Source of the DNA: Neoceratodus forsteri
Lineage: Eukaryota > Chordata > Ceratodontiformes > Ceratodontidae
Length of the DNA stretch: 64,000 nucleotides
Direction: 5' to 3'
NCBI GenBank assembly: GCA_016271365.2
Contig: CM028132.1
Coordinates: 1,186,233,001-1,186,297,000, forward strand
Position 1 is the first letter of the stretch; each line of letters begins with the position of its first letter. Positions 46,553 through 56,893 of this stretch are shown here, piece by piece. The notes beneath the pieces are model-generated. The model was not told where the DNA came from, did no database searches, and saw only the letters and a list, made by a program, of their open reading frames with translations. The translations under genes were made by a program, and so were the position numbers.

Positions 46553-47388
46553 AACTGTATACCTTGTTTAGTTGGGGTTTTTTTTTTGTGTGTGTGTGTG
46601 TGATTGGTGCGTTATATAGAAATATATGTATTTATATAATGTGTATTCTTATATTGTCAGTGCAGTGTGCTAGACAGAATATGACAGTGATGTGTACCTT
46701 GCCCTCTTGAGAAATGATGTCAGAACCCCAGGTATAAATGAACTATTTCCAGGGTGGGTGGGGTGAGAGGGTGGGAAGGGTTGGGCTAAACTGTGCCCTC
46801 ACAAACAATCAGCTAAACGCTCTGATCTACCGATGCGATGAGTGCCTTCCTGTCAGCAAGATCCACACCGCGACAATTTGTAATACTGCTTCAAACCAAT
46901 TTGACAGAGAAAATACCCTGCTAATCAAACAGAAAAATCCAACATCCAAGGCAGACACAGGTAAACCTCCCCAGCCCCAAAAGAGCCTGGTGACTTGTGC
47001 TCTCAAAACAGTCAGCCCCAAAACACGCCAGCTGTGCAGAAGGCAGACACAGAAAACAGTATTTAGCCTATGTGAGTTTAAACTCTTCCTGCACTGAAAA
47101 CCTTAACACTTGTAACACAAGTAAAGCAAACTCCACCTCCTCTGTTGATTGAAAGACTGCCTTTTCTTATAATTCTAAGTTGCTTATTTCACCCTTCAGT
47201 TAGAAGTATCCTCCACCTGAAGAATATTAACTTTCCTAAGGAAGCTGCTTCAAACCAAAGACAATTGTAAATTGTAAGGTTCACCTCCCTCTGTTGTGAG
47301 CACTACTCACTTTCTTGCAAATCTTAAGTCCAGTGTTGCAGCTTGCAGCCAGAGGTAGCTTCACCTGAAGACTATGAGGTTATGAGGT

Positions 47389-48863
47389 AGTATGCAACTA
47401 TGCTACTTGATACCCAGAAGCAGTTCCAATGCGTACTGTTACAGCCCCAAAGTTGCAGCAGAGCTTGCCAAAATTTTCAGCAGAGTGGGCACACCTAAAG
47501 AAATTATTACTGATCAGGGTAGTAATGTTGGTGCTGCATTGCTTAAGAAGCTGTACAGACTGCTAGGTATCACTGCCATAAGAACCTCCCCCTATCATCC
47601 TCAGACAGATTTTCTTGTTAAGCATTTAAACCAAACCCAAAAACACATGTTAAAAAGGTTTGTAAAAGGGGAAGGGAAAGACTGGGACCAATACTTGCCT
47701 TACCTACTTTTTGCCTACGGAGAAGTGCCACAGGCATCAACAGGGTTTTCACTATTTGAGATGCTATATGGTAGGCAGCCAAGAAGGCTACTGGATGTGA
47801 TAAAAGAAACATGGGAAGATAATCCCACCCAGAAACAATCTATAATGTCTTATATAGAGACAGTCTTATAGAGGCAGTATAGTGCAGTGGTTTAAGGCTC
47901 TGAGCTGCAAATCTGGAGACCTGGGTTTGAATCCCACAGCCCCCACTTGCATACTGTGTGACCCAGAGCAAGTCACTTAACTTCCCTGTGCTCCCAGGTT
48001 GCGACTGTAAACAAGCTTTCAGCTTAGTGTGTCTCACCTGGTTAAACAATTGGAAAAATGTGTGCCCTAAGAAAGAAGCTGGCAAAATATGTTGAAATTG
48101 CCCATAGTAATCAGGAAGAGGCTCCAAACCAGCAAAATGTATATTATGACCATGGGGTAAAAGAAAAACTTTTTGAGCCAGGTGAGAAGGTTTTGCTACT
48201 GTTTCCCAAACTGGAACCAATACTTGCCTTACTTACTTTTTGCCTACAGAGAAGTGCCACAGGCATCAACAGGGTTTTCACCATTTGAAATGCTGTATGG
48301 TAGGCAGCCAAGAGGGCCACTGGATGTGATAAAAGAAATGTGGGAAGATAATCACACCCAGAAACAATCTATAGCATCTTATATGTGTGCCCTAAGAAAG
48401 AAGCTGGCAAAATATGTTGAAATTGCCCGTAGCAATCAGGAAGAGGCCCAAAACCAGCAGAAGGTATATTACAATATTGGGATAAAAGAAAATGTTTTTG
48501 AGCCAAATGAAAAGGTTTTGCTACTGTTACCCAAAACAGAAAATAACCTGTTATTCAAGTGGCAAGGGCCTTATAAAGTGCTTAGACACACTGGCAGTGT
48601 TAACTATGAGATTGAGACCCATGACAGGAAAAATCCTAGTAAGATATACCATGCTAATCTCCTCAAGAAGTGGGTTGAAAAACTGCCAAAAGTTGCCTTG
48701 CTAGTTTTACCAGATATTGATGTAGCTTATGATAGACTGAAACAAACTGTAAACGCTGATGCTGTAAAGATGAATGTTTCCTTAACCTCAGAACAAACTG
48801 CAGACATTCATAATGTGCTAAAGCCATTTAAAAGTACTTTTACCATGGTACCAGGCTGAGCAA
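47389..48863 (+). pseudogene. element A integrase catalytic core and C-terminus, with internal duplication
   Basis: KVAAELAKIFSRVGTPKEIITDQGSNVGAALLKKL (about 47451-47554) contains the second catalytic Asp. TSPYHPQTDFLVKHLNQT (about 47586-47636) is where the third acidic residue (Glu of LVE) should be, but a Lys codon stands there. YLPYLLFAYGEVPQASTGFS..EMLYGRQPR follows (about 47692-47785). A segment of about 340 bp is then repeated: 47683-47870 plus 48056-48211 against 48212-48520. A SINE sits in the first unit. The C-terminal domain reads FKWQGPYKVLRHTGSVNYEI and KIYHANLLKKW (about 48556-48672), ending near FTMVPG at 48858. Confidence 0.85.
47871..48055 (+). mobile_element. MIR-like CORE-SINE
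   Basis: A tRNA-like head 'gaggcagtatagtgcagtggtttaaggc' (A box) and 'gggtttgaatccca' (B box, about 47923-47936) are joined to a core 'tgtgtgacccagagcaagtcacttaac' and 'ttccctgtgctcc' (about 47957-47996). That core is the conserved body of MIR and other CORE-SINEs. The element sits in the first of two tandem integrase units, between 'tcttatat' and 'gtgtgccct' of the uninterrupted unit at 48378-48395. No clean target duplication seen. Confidence 0.85.
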
Positions 48864-49776
48864 AAGGGGTTGAGCACGCAATAGTGACAAAGAATGTTCA
48901 TCCTATTACGCAAAAGACGTACAGGTTGCCAGAGTGGTTAAGAGCTGATGTGGTTAAGGAAATACAAAAAATTAAAGAACTGGGTATCATAGAGGAGTCG
49001 AGGAGTATTTAGTCATCTCCCATAGTAACTGTAAACAAAAAAGAATGGAGTGTTAGAATCTGCCTTGATTTTAGGAAAGTTAAAAGTCAGAATTTGATAG
49101 TTATCCTATGCCCAGAATAGATGATTTGGTGGACAGACTGGGGAATGCAAAGTATATCAGGACCCTCACTCTCACTAAGGGTTATTGGCAAATACCTTTA
49201 GCTAAAGAATCCAGACATAAAACTGCATTTGCCACCCTCATAGGATTCTATCAGTTCACCACTATGCCCTTTGGTTTACATGATGCGCCAGCTACATTCC
49301 AGCGATACATGGAAGTCATTTTATCCTACACTGGTTATTGTGCTGCATACCTGGATGATGTCGTGGTGTACAGTCCAGACTGGAAAAGCCACCTGGCACA
49401 CCTACGAGCAGTTATCCAAGCTCTCAAAAATGCAGGTCTATTAATCCTACCAAGTGTGCACTGGGCTTGCAGGAAACCAGATATTTGGCCTATGTGTTGG
49501 AAAATGGAGAAGTTAAGCCAGAGATTTCTAAAATAGAAGCAGTAGCTAACAGCCCTATCCCGAAAACAAAGAAACATGTCAGGTCATTTTTAGGGCTAGC
49601 TGGTTATTATAGGAGATTTGTTCCCAACTTTGCTGAGTTAACTACTCCCCTCACTGAACTCATGAGAAAACAGTACCCAAATAATGTGAAATGGACCCCA
49701 GAATGTGGTAAAGCTTTTCAAGCCATAAAGGCTGCATTATGTTCAGCCCATTTTAAGAAGTCCAGACTTTGAAAAC
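48864..49776 (+). pseudogene. element A reverse transcriptase (copy 1)
   Basis: HPITQKTYRLPEWLRADVVKEIQKIKELGIIEES (about 48898-49000) is the RT fingers entry. VNKKEWSVRICLDFRKV and MPRIDDLVDRLGNAKYIRTLTLTKGYWQIPL (49108-49200) follow. The motif A Asp of the usual T-L-D-L is Thr. FTTMPFGLHDAPATFQRYM (canonical GAPATF; Gly is Asp here), YCAAYLDDVVVYS (about 49336-49374, YxDD intact) and, after a frameshift near 49460, ARYLAYVLENGEVKPE, SFLGLAGYYRRFVPNFAELT and WTPECGKAFQAIK. Stops at 49012 and others are shared with copy 2, so they predate the duplication. Confidence 0.9.
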
Positions 49777-50137
49777 CCATTTTACTACAAACAGATGTAT
49801 CCAAGGTGAGCCTAGGTGCAGTCCTAAGTCAAAATGTAGATGGGACAGAACATCCTATTCTGTACATAAGTAGGAAATTGCTAGACAGAGAGAAAAGGTA
49901 CTCCACTATTGAAAAGCAATGTTTAGCAGCAACGTGGGCCATGGAGTCCCTGAAGATTTAATTGCTAGGAACTGACTTTGTTCTTGTAACAGATCACAAT
50001 CCATTCTGTTGGCTTAATCAGATGAAAGATAACAATTCCAGAATCACAAGGTGGTACCTAGTACTACGGCCATTTAAATTCACTGTGATACAAAAATCTG
50101 GTAAAGAGAATAGCAATGCTGATTTTCTGTCAAGATA
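49777..50137 (+). pseudogene. element A RNase H (copy 1)
   Basis: Encodes PILLQTDVSKVSLGAVLSQNVDG, HPILYISRKLLDREKRYSTIEKQCLAATWAMESL, FVLVTDHNPFCWL and KSGKENSNADFLSR, ending at TAA 50138. The catalytic positions of Ty3/Gypsy RNase H are visible: Asp in QTDVS, Glu in IEKQ, Asp in TDHNP, and the final NADFLSR. Copy 1 lacks one T at about 49780 relative to copy 2, which shifts the frame at the RT/RNase H border. A stop lies near 49960 (SLKI-stop). Confidence 0.85.
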
Positions 50138-50316
50138 AGGATCAGGAATTGAAGGTTCTGAAGATTGAAAACAAATGTATGGGTTTGAACTTCACTGTTT
50201 GCTGTACTGTTATATAAAACTGATAATGTACATGTACTTAATTTCTGAAAGCAGCAAATGTTAGTAGAGAATTAATAAAATGTTTCAGAAACCTGTTTGA
50301 TAAAAACAGGTTCCCT

Positions 50317-50334
50317 CTTAAGGAGGGGGGTGTA
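50317..50334 (+). promoter_or_regulatory. polypurine tract of element A
   Basis: 'ttaaggaggggggtgta' directly before the 3' LTR (50335), the expected plus-strand primer position. Repeated at about 56173-56190 in the tandem copy. Confidence 0.8.
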
Positions 50335-51046
50335 TGTGACATGGTAGAATAAGACCGTGTCCCAGTTGTTATGGAGAAAGTGTTTAAGTGCAAGGATCTG
50401 TTCTATTCCTTTTCTGTCTCTTCTCTGTCTGGTTGCACAACCAGATTTTCTTGAGAGACCTCGGACTTGATCAACCCGATTGTCTCGCAATTCTTTGCCT
50501 CTCACTGTCTCTTATTCCTCTCTTGCTGTCTTGTCTTTTCCTCCTTTGCATACTTGCTGATATAAAAATATGTGCAAATCATTGTCTAGAAATGTAGCCG
50601 ATATCGGGATCCCTTTTGTTTAGAAAATATATAGTGTTACTGTTGAAATGTATATAATTGCTGTTTGAGATTACTGCAAAAAGTTGTTGGAAAGCTCAAG
50701 AGGTTACCGGAGTTCAATTTTTAAGCCTTTTGCAAAATATGTGGAAATAGGACCTCTCAGCTCAGGCACACTGTGTTCTAGCAGCTGCTGCCTGATATTT
50801 ACAAAAACAGGATGCTTGCTAAGAATGGGGGGTTGAAAGGACTTATAAGAGAGCTGAGCTGCTATTGAAAAGAGAAAAAGAAGAAGGGACACAGACTGAA
50901 GTAAAACTACTGTATTTCTCCTTTGTACATAGTTATACTGAACAAGTTTATTTTGTATGTTTCTGCTACTGTAAATAAATATTTTTGGTGAATTCTACAA
51001 CTGCTCCTGGTTTTCCTTATGCTTTCTGACTAGTGCCTCAATGACA
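50335..51046 (+). repeat. LTR A, 3' LTR (copy 1)
   Basis: 712 bp, TGTGACATGGTAG...CAATGACA; homologous over its full length to 37092-37804. Followed by ACTAT (51047-51051), the target duplication within LTR B. Confidence 0.9.
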
Positions 51047-53631
51047 ACTATGTTGTAATGTCCTCTTTAAATGTTCCTTTTCCCTCTCAGGTCCTCATAC
51101 AGGGAGGTTATTGTGGTGACCTCCAAGTGTATGCAAAACAGGTTGCATTTATCATTGTTTGATTAGTATGTAATAGCACTATGTCATAAAATACCTTGAT
51201 GTATATACCTTGGCCCAGATTTTCCAAACTGCACCATTCTGAGGCGCTTGAAGCCCTCGCTGCTCAAAATAGTTGCGCGGGGGTGTGGCAATTGATATTC
51301 AAAGGGTTGCTATTGAGCAACTCCTTTGAATCACCCCAGCCACAACACTTGCGCATAGGCGCTGAAATGGAACTTGCGCCACCGCAAGTTGCCAGAGTTG
51401 AGCATTAAACTTGCGGTGGCGCAAGTACCATTGCACCATGCTCAAATTTCCGATATTCAAAAGGTGACATGCAAATGGGGCCATAATTTATGCAAGGCGC
51501 AGGGGCCATTTGCATCTATTTATGGCCCCATTTGCATGCCATTTGCATGTAGGTGCGCCGATCCCCGAGGACTTGCTCCTGGCCACCCTGCCAGGCAGCA
51601 GCCGTCGGGGACCGACGCACAATGCAGCCCGATCGCTAGACATCACAGTTACATGAAACCCCCACACATATCCCACAGCCCGATCGCGGGCATTACAGGT
51701 ACATGAAACCCCCACACATATCCCACAGCCCGATCGCGGGTAGTACAGGTACATGAAACTGCCCCACACATATCCGAAGCCCGATCACGGGCAGAACGTG
51801 TATGAACCCCCAGTGCCCGATCGCGGGCAGAATGTAACCCTCCTCCCAACCCGAATATCTCCTGGTGGTCCAGTGGACGTAAAGCCCGATCGCGGGCAGA
51901 ATGTTTCACATCACAACCCCCTCAAACATCTCCCTGGTGTCTAGTGTCCCCCACTCACTCCACGAAGCTCTCTCCACTCGGCCCCCCACAGCCGGGCGGG
52001 ATACGGTATCCCATTTCGGCCGTTGCCTGTCTGATCGTGCTGTGTAGAGTTGTATGCTCATTGGCAGAGCCACAGGCCATACGCAGCTCATGTCATATAC
52101 ATGACAGTCTCAGACTTGGTGGAATGGTTCATTCGACAACCTGACTGTCATAATGGTATGGCTGCATGCCCATTGGCTGTAGCTCTACACCATCGGGCGG
52201 CAGCCCTACCAGACAGTCAGTCGGCGGGAGCGGGGCAGCAGGCGGTGGATGCTGTCGCCCGCCCGGCTGCGGGGAGCGGGTGGAGGAGCTTCGTGGGTGG
52301 GTGGGGGACACTAGACACCAGGAGATGTTGGGGGCTGTGGATATGACATTCTGCCTCATGATCTTTTTTACGGTCCACTGGACCACCAGGGAGATATTCA
52401 GGTTGGGGAGGGTTACATTCCTGCCCGCGATCGGGCACTGGGGGTTCATACACGCTCTGCCCACGATCGGGCTGTGGGAGATGTGGGCGGGGTTTCATGT
52501 AACTGTACTGCCCGCGATCGGGCTGTGGGATATGTGTGGGGGTTTCTATGGACTGTAATGCCCGTGATCGGGCTTCGGATATGTGTGGGGGTTTCATGTA
52601 ACCGTGATACCCGTGGATCGGGCTGTGAGAGATGTGTGTGGGGGTTCATGTTACTCCATGCCTGCGATCGGGCTGGTGGGGGGCATAGGGACCGGAGTTG
52701 GGGGCCAGCCAGGGGTGGCAGCTGCTGTGTTGTGCCCTGCAATACAGCAGCTCACCTGTGGGTGGCCCTCAACTTGATCCTTTTTTGCTCTAGTTGTGTG
52801 AGGCGCAGGTTGTTGCATGATGCATAACTTCTGTACAACCCGACTGAATATCGGGTTGCGCAGGTTATGCATGGTTCCTCCCCTCCTGTTGAGCATGCAT
52901 TCATTTGCATTGCTCTTTGGCGCAACCTGTTGCCAGTGGAGCAACTGCCTCCTGCTGAATATCACAGAATGGCGCAATGTAGGATTCTATGCATGCGCAA
53001 CCCTTGCTGCGCATGGAGCAAACTCCTTTGAATATCTGGCCCTTATGTTTTGAAACCTTGTAAATGTTGAAAATACCATGGCACTAGATGTTTTTGATAC
53101 AGGTAAAAAGTTACTAGGGAACTGTATGATAAAAGTTAAGTTAGTTGTGCTATTTAAAATGCATGTAAATTGCTGTAAACTGAACAAGTCTGAAATGTCA
53201 TGGTGATTTGCATATATCCCATGATGCTTTGCATTGTGGAAGTATGTGTGACATTGTGTTTCTTTGAAACTTGGCTTATTGGCCATGCCCTTTGGAGTAA
53301 CACATGTTTCAGTGCTTCTGCACTGAGGTTCTTTGTTTTTAGCTTTTTGTTTTATTTGAGCCCCCACCACCCAAGCAAACAAGACCCACATGGCGTGGAG
53401 GCTGAATCTCAACTGCTAAGTCGATCAGAGATCAGTGAGTCAGTAGATGCTAGCTAAGTGCAGAGAAAGGACATACATAGTCTGTTGCTGCAAACTGATG
53501 TACTAAAGAAGGGATATGCCATTGCTTAAGGTTAGCTCCTGTATTTTGAATAAACATCACACAGAGAGTGTGTGTTGAACTTGAAGTTCGGTGTCTGGTC
53601 CATCTGTTATCCCACAACCCCACTACAGACA
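51047..53631 (+). repeat. LTR B, 5' LTR second segment (copy 1), split by palindromic element
   Basis: Continues 36942-37091 after element A: 'actatgttgtaatgtcctc' matches 60895-60918 of the 3' LTR. It runs to 51211, is interrupted by 51212-53041, and continues 53042-53631, ending 'ccccactacagaca'. It carries 'gaataaacatcacacagagagtg' (about 53547-53570) as a likely polyadenylation region. Confidence 0.9.
51212..53041. mobile_element. 1.83-kb palindromic non-autonomous DNA element (copy 1)
   Basis: Terminal inverted repeats GGCCCAGATTTTCCAAA and AATATCTGGCC, with CTT on both sides (51209-51211 and 53042-53044). That suggests a 3-bp target duplication, checked against the empty site in the 3' LTR near 61055 ('tatatactttatg'). 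The two arms are inverted copies of each other around about 52130. The left arm (51625-51905) holds five or so direct units carrying GCCCGATCGCGGGC or a variant, spaced 45-60 bp; the right arm (52420-52680) holds the same units inverted. GC-rich and CpG-rich. No transposase; superfamily unknown. Confidence 0.85.
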
Positions 53632-53651
53632 TGGTGTTAGAAGTGGGATAA
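53632..53651 (+). promoter_or_regulatory. primer binding site of element B (tRNA-Leu-like)
   Basis: TGGTGTTAGAAGTGGGATAA immediately follows the LTR end CACTACAGACA. It matches the complement of a vertebrate tRNA-Leu 3' end (TGGTGTCAGAAGTGGGAT) with one difference. The same site recurs at 59466. Confidence 0.85.
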
Positions 53652-54660
53652 TTTGCTGGAAGCATTTGGACTGGCCAAAGAGGGACATTTTCTGGTGGAT
53701 ATCGCCCAGATAGCCCAAGTGGACTGATACACCAGGAGTTGCCTTAGAAGAAAGTCTGTAGAGTCCTGACCAGAACCATGGCTGACAGACAGAGAGAAGC
53801 TGCTGCCTGTACTGGACCTGGGAGCTCAGGGAAAGGCCAAGCCTGAAGATGATGAAGAGATGCAGGTTGAGGCAGACTGGAGGTGTGAGAGACAACACCC
53901 AGGAGGTGGAGACCCTGACAAGGCTGATCCACTGAATGAGTTAGCAATGGCTGGAGGCAGACCAACTACAAAGAGAGTGGAACACTGGTGCCAGGTGCTT
54001 GAGAGTTCCTGCAAGATTGTTTGATAAAGAGTCAGAGGAGGACTTTTCATGGCTCAGTTTGAGGAGGACCCCCTGACTGGGCAGGATATTCCTTTGTTTC
54101 CTATGTTCCCAGGATGCTACCTGCTGGAGGTCAGAGATGCAAGTATGGAACTTGAATGAGTCCCCAGGTAAGATTGTGCCTAGTGATATTGTGCTAGGGT
54201 TGAGGACTCCAAGCAAGCAGAAGAAGCCCATGAGGCTGAAGGGACTTTTTCTTGTATTGATGCAGCTAAATCTATTAACAGTATTAACAGGGTATACTGC
54301 AGACTAAAGATGCTAATATTGCAAAATATTACAATATGTTAAGATCAAGGAGGTGGTACATGTGTTTTATTTTTTTTATGAAAAACCTACAAAGGAGGAA
54401 GTGGTGGAAAATGGATAGGAACCTGTGTTGTCTATCCTCAGGTGTTTGTATCAGTAGCAAGTGAAATTAATAAATCAAGAGACATGGTGGGTTTATGTAG
54501 AGGGGTTGAACCTAGGACCTGCTTAAAACTGACATGTCTGGTGGGGTTTGAGCAGGTAATTACTCACCCCAGAGAAAGTCGTTCTATGGTACTGGACTTT
54601 ACAGCTGTCCAGATTTTTGGTTAAGAAATACAACAGACTTTCCTAAAAGGAGATGGCACA
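53652..54660 (+). pseudogene. element B internal region (copy 1), broken coding
   Basis: Same sequence as 59486-60505 but with several one-base losses (for example near 54003, 54022 and 54160) that break the 163-codon frame open in copy 2. A Glu/Asp-rich segment and the MFVSVASEINKSRDMV frame (54442-54621) can be read. No known retrotransposon domain recognised with confidence. Confidence 0.6.
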
Positions 54661-54717
54661 TTCATAATGTGCTAAAGCCATTTAAAAGTACTTTTACCAT
54701 GGTACCAGGCTGAGCAA

Positions 54718-55630
54718 AAGGGGTTGAGCACTCAATAGTGACAAAGAATGTTCATCCTATTACGCAAAAGACGTACAGGTTGCCAGAGTGGTTAAGAGCT
54801 GATGTGGTTAAGGAAATACAAAAAATTAAAGAACTGGGTATCATAGAGGAGTCGAGGAGTATTTAGTCATCTCCCATAGTAACTGTAAACAAAAAAGAAT
54901 GGAGTGTTAGAATCTGCCTTGATTTTAGGAAAGTTAAAAGTCAGAATTTGATAGTTATCCTATGCCCAGAATAGATGATTTGGTGGACAGACTGGGGAAT
55001 GCAAAGTATATCAGGACCCTCACTCTCACTAAGGGTTATTGGCAAATACCTTTAGCTAAAGAATCCAGACATAAAACTGCATTTGCCACCCTCATAGGAT
55101 TCTATCAGTTCACCACTATGCCCTTTGGTTTACATGGTGCGCCAGCTACATTCCAGCGATACATGGAAGTCATTTTATCCTACACTGGTTATTGTGCTGC
55201 ATACCTGGATGATGTCGTGGTGTACAGTCCAGACTGGAAAAGCCACCTGGCACACCTACGAGCAGTTATCCAAGCTCTCAAAAATGCAGGTCTATTAATC
55301 CTACCAAGTGTGCACTGGGCTTGCAGGAAACCAGATATTTGGCCTATGTGTTGGAAAATGGAGAAGTTAAGCCAGAGATTTCTAAAATAGAAGCAGTAGC
55401 TAACAGCCCTATCCCGAAAACAAAGAAACATGTCAGGTCATTTTTAGGGCTAGCTGGTTATTATAGGAGATTTGTTCCCAACTTTGCTGAGTTAACTACT
55501 CCCCTCACTGAACTCATGAGAAAACAGTACCCAAATAATGTGAAATGGACCCCAGAATGTGGTAAAGCTTTTCAAGCCATAAAGGCTGCATTATGTTCAG
55601 CCCATTTTAAGAAGTCCAGACTTTGAAAAC
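54718..55630 (+). pseudogene. element A reverse transcriptase (copy 2)
   Basis: Duplicate of 48864-49776 with the same in-frame stop near 54866 and the same Thr in place of the motif A Asp (TLTLTKGYWQIPL). MPFGLHGAPATFQ has the canonical Gly. YLDDVVVYS at about 55200-55228 is intact. The frameshift between the palm and the LAYVLENGEVKPE part is shared with copy 1. Confidence 0.9.
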
Positions 55631-55992
55631 CCATTTTTACTACAAACAGATGTATCCAAGGTAGGCCTAGGTGCAGTCCTAAGTCAAAATGTAGATGGGA
55701 CAGAACATCCTATTCTGTACATAAGTAGGAAATTGCTAGACAGAGAGAAAAGGTACTCCACTATTGAAAAGCAATGTTTAGCAGCAACGTGGGCCATGGA
55801 GTCCCTGAAGATTTAATTGCTAGGAACTGACTTTGTTCTTGTAACAGATCACAATCCATTCTGTTGGCTTAATCAGATGAAAGATAACAATTCCAGAATC
55901 ACAAGGTGGTACCTAGTACTACGGCCATTTAAATTCACTGTGATACAAAAATCTGGTAAAGAGAATAGCAATGCTGATTTTCTGTCAAGATA
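55631..55992 (+). pseudogene. element A RNase H (copy 2)
   Basis: Encodes NPFLLQTDVSKVGLGAVLSQ, YISRKLLDREKRYSTIEKQ, LVTDHNPFCWL and SNADFLSR. The run of five T at about 55634-55638 keeps the frame with the upstream PDFENP segment. A stop near 55815 is shared with copy 1. Confidence 0.85.
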
Positions 55993-56190
55993 AGGATCAG
56001 GAATTGAAGGTTCTGAAGATTGAAAACAAATGTATGGGTTTGAACTTCACTGTTTGCTGTACTGTTATATAAAAACTGATAATGTACATGTACTTAATTT
56101 CTGAAAGCAGCAAATGTTAGTAGAGAATTAATAAAATGTTTCAGAAACCTGTTTGATAAAAACAGGTTCCCTCTTAAGGAGGGGGGTGTA

Positions 56191-56893
56191 TGTGACATGG
56201 TAGAATAAGACCGTGTCCCAGTTGTTATGGAGAAAGTGTTTAAGTGCAAGGATCTGTTCTATTCCTTTTCTGTCTCTTCTCTGTCTGGTTGCACAACCAG
56301 ATTTTCTTGAGAGACCTCGGACTTGATCAACCCGATTGTCTCGCATTCTTTGCCTCTCACTGTCTCTTATTCCTCTCTTGCTGTCTTGTCTTTTCCTCCT
56401 TTGCATACTTGCTGATATAAAAATATGTGCAAATCATTGTCTAGAAATGTAGCCGATATCGATCCCTTTTGTTTAGAAAATATATAGTGTTACTGTTGAA
56501 ATGTATATAATTGCTGTTTGAGATTACTGCAAAAAGTTGTTGGAAAGCTCAAGAGGTTACGGAGTTCAATTTTAAGCCTTTTGCAAAATATGTGGAAATA
56601 GGACCTCTCAGCTCAGGCACTGTGTTCTAGCAGCTGCTGCCTGATATTTACAAAAACAGGATGCTTGCTAAGAATGGGGTTGAAAGGACTTATAAGAGAG
56701 CTGAGCTGCTATTGAAAAAGAAAAAAGAAGAAGGGACACAGACTGAAGTAAAACTACTGTATTTCTCCTTTGTACATAGTTATACTGAACAAGTTTATTT
56801 TGTATGTTTCTGCTACTGTAAATAAATATTTTTGGTGAATTCTACAACTGCTCCTGGTTTTCCTTATGCTTTCTGACTAGTGCCTCAATGACA
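56191..56893 (+). repeat. LTR A (third copy, from tandem duplication)
   Basis: 703 bp, colinear with 50335-51046, with short deletions (for example near 56344, 56460 and 56620). Followed by ACTAT and LTR B sequence as in copy 1, so it arose by segmental duplication and not by new insertion. Confidence 0.9.

Larger units (their letters stand above)
42657..47388 (-). mobile_element. CR1 LINE no. 5, near full length, reverse orientation
   Basis: About 4.7 kb, the most complete CR1 here. The plus strand starts 'acatagaaacatagaattt', the complement of the 3' tail. On the minus strand, the 5' UTR lies near 47388-46560. ORF1 has a Cys-rich start (CNGCGAAVF, about 46540) and a coiled-coil-like segment (FRQLSALREEVAHLQA), then the esterase (46054-45641). 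ORF2 runs from about 45515 to 42760. The insertion splits the integrase of element A: host '..ggtaa' at 42656 and 'ggtagtatgcaactatgc' near 47385. ORF2 has fewer breaks than the other copies. Confidence 0.9.
37092..51046 (+). mobile_element. LTR element A: Gmr1-like Ty3/Gypsy retrotransposon with integrase upstream of RT
   Basis: LTRs 37092-37804 and 50335-51046; 5-bp target duplication ACTAT (37087-37091 and 51047-51051), verified against the uninterrupted LTR B at 60762-61646 ('gactatgctgtag'). Order of coding domains: gag with SCAN-like region and CCHC knuckle, protease, integrase, reverse transcriptase, RNase H. Integrase before RT is the known hallmark of the Gmr1 lineage; other Ty3/Gypsy elements have it last. 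Insertions: CR1 no. 4 between gag and protease, CR1 no. 5 and a SINE inside integrase. Stops and lost catalytic residues make it inactive. Confidence 0.9.
48807..54660. repeat. 5.85-kb tandem duplication, copy 1
   Basis: 5854 bp, followed directly by a near-identical 5845-bp copy. It starts in the element A integrase end ('ttcataatgtgctaaag') and ends in the element B internal region ('aggagatggcaca'). The left edge (gcagACA/ttcat) and the right edge (ggcACA/gcact) share ACA, so the junction at 54660/54661 has 3-bp microhomology. The segment covers RT, RNase H, 3' LTR A, the rest of LTR B with the palindromic element, PBS and B leader. Differences between copies are mainly single-base indels. 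Confidence 0.95.

Noticed and set aside
48898..49800. Retrovirus-like envelope or intact pol
   Set aside because: No envelope frame was found between RNase H and the 3' LTR, and pol carries stops. This is a Gypsy-type retrotransposon relic.
51661..52597. Overlapping open frames on both strands through the palindromic element
   Set aside because: They result from GC-rich repeats without stops and mirror each other because the arms are inverted. No protein family signal.
51625..52680. CRISPR-like array (regularly spaced GCCCGATCGCGGGC units)
   Set aside because: Spacers are similar to one another, the units invert at the centre, and the whole sits in a palindromic transposon within a eukaryotic LTR. 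Not CRISPR.
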